Assembly: GCA_017472905.1 (NCBI GenBank)
Contig: JAFUNW010000122.1
Span: 1 to 7,145 of the forward strand
Direction: 5' to 3'
Origin: Bacteroidaceae bacterium
GTDB lineage: Bacteria; Bacteroidota; Bacteroidia; Bacteroidales; Bacteroidaceae
DNA: 7,145 nt
Made by a program: the position numbers and the translations under genes. Position 1 is the first letter of the stretch, and the number at the start of each line of letters is the position of its first letter. Under the pieces are notes generated by a model, which saw only the letters and a program-made list of their open reading frames with translations, was not told the origin of the DNA and ran no database searches. This document shows, piece after piece, positions 6,866-7,145 of this stretch.

Positions 6866-7145
6866 AACAGGCAAACTTCGTTCCTTTAATGGAGATAAAA
6901 GGTTTGCTGATTCTCCTATGTGGATTATTGTTCACACAGCATCTTTCGGCACAAACCGGTTACAACATGGCCGGCCCCTATGAAGTCATAGCCAGAGACG
7001 GACAATACCGGCACTCGAAAGGAGGCAGTGAACGAGATATGAAAAAAGCACTTGAGTTTGCACAGAAAGGAGATTCGGAAAAGGCCCTGCAGATTATCCA
7101 TGCTTATGCAAAAACCTTGCAACGGTTGGAAGGGCACGATGCTCC
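6862..7145 (+). CDS. Start of a second exported lyase-like protein, 3'-truncated by the window edge
   Basis: ATG at 6862 overlaps the preceding TGA as ATGA, and the frame stays open for 94 codons to the window end. The product opens with a hydrophobic signal sequence (IKGLLILLCGLLFTQHLSA, cleavage likely before QTGYN). ATG 6889 is an alternative start giving a more compact signal peptide, but the ATGA overlap favours 6862 with translational coupling to the lyase. The mature part reads GPYEVIARDGQYRH, GGSERDMKKALEFAQKGD, then EKALQIIHAYAKTLQRLEGH. The last stretch resembles residues of the preceding lyase around NALRWKIEDN and AIRILMAWANTTKAIGG, a helical pair near the start of the barrel. I therefore infer a second alginate_lyase-superfamily enzyme, but no catalytic motif is in view. 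It lacks the FIVAR-like module of its neighbour. Confidence 0.65.
   Translation, partial: MKQANFVPLMEIKGLLILLCGLLFTQHLSAQTGYNMAGPYEVIARDGQYRHSKGGSERDMKKALEFAQKGDSEKALQIIHAYAKTLQRLEGHDA

Overview
The window looks like chromosomal DNA of a Bacteroidales bacterium, probably Bacteroides or a close relative. The reasons are the protein families (a Bacteroidetes-type GH2 enzyme and an alginate_lyase-superfamily polysaccharide lyase with a Bacteroidales-style C-terminal tail), A-rich sequence instead of Shine-Dalgarno sites before the starts, and moderate GC content. Everything real that I can support is on the + strand. The species cannot be fixed from the sequence alone.

Layout. (1) Positions 1-2210 hold the 3' part of a large GH2-family glycoside hydrolase gene whose beginning lies upstream of the window. 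(2) Positions 2211-2718 are a 508-base intergenic region. It starts with a strong hairpin that probably terminates the GH2 transcript. It then carries four copies of a short repeat at an exact 22-base period, followed by an AT-richer stretch with a possible promoter. (3) Positions 2719-3792 encode a single-domain mannose-1-phosphate guanylyltransferase (ManC type). (4) Positions 3875-6865 encode a 996-residue exported multidomain polysaccharide lyase of the alginate_lyase superfamily, most like PL38. (5) From 6862 to the window end runs the start of another exported protein. Its ATG overlaps the lyase stop codon as ATGA, and its early mature sequence resembles a helical segment of the lyase, so it may be a second lyase of the same superfamily.

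How they may work together. The GH2 enzyme and the lyase pair look like parts of a polysaccharide utilisation locus acting on a uronic-acid-containing glycan: lyases cut the chain and the GH2 exo-enzyme trims oligosaccharides. No SusC/SusD transporter or regulator is in view. The ManC gene is the odd member. It makes GDP-mannose, a biosynthetic precursor, yet sits directly upstream of the lyases with only 82 bases and no visible promoter or terminator between. Either a housekeeping GDP-mannose gene happens to share a transcript with degradative genes, or the lyases process a polysaccharide the cell itself makes. The window cannot decide this.

The most notable points are the manC-lyase-lyase arrangement, the coupled second lyase-like gene, the 22-base periodic intergenic repeat, and the domain-rich lyase (helical N-terminal module, catalytic barrel, three Ig-like repeats, a trefoil-like module and a sorting-like tail). 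I see no tRNA, rRNA, CRISPR array or insertion sequence.
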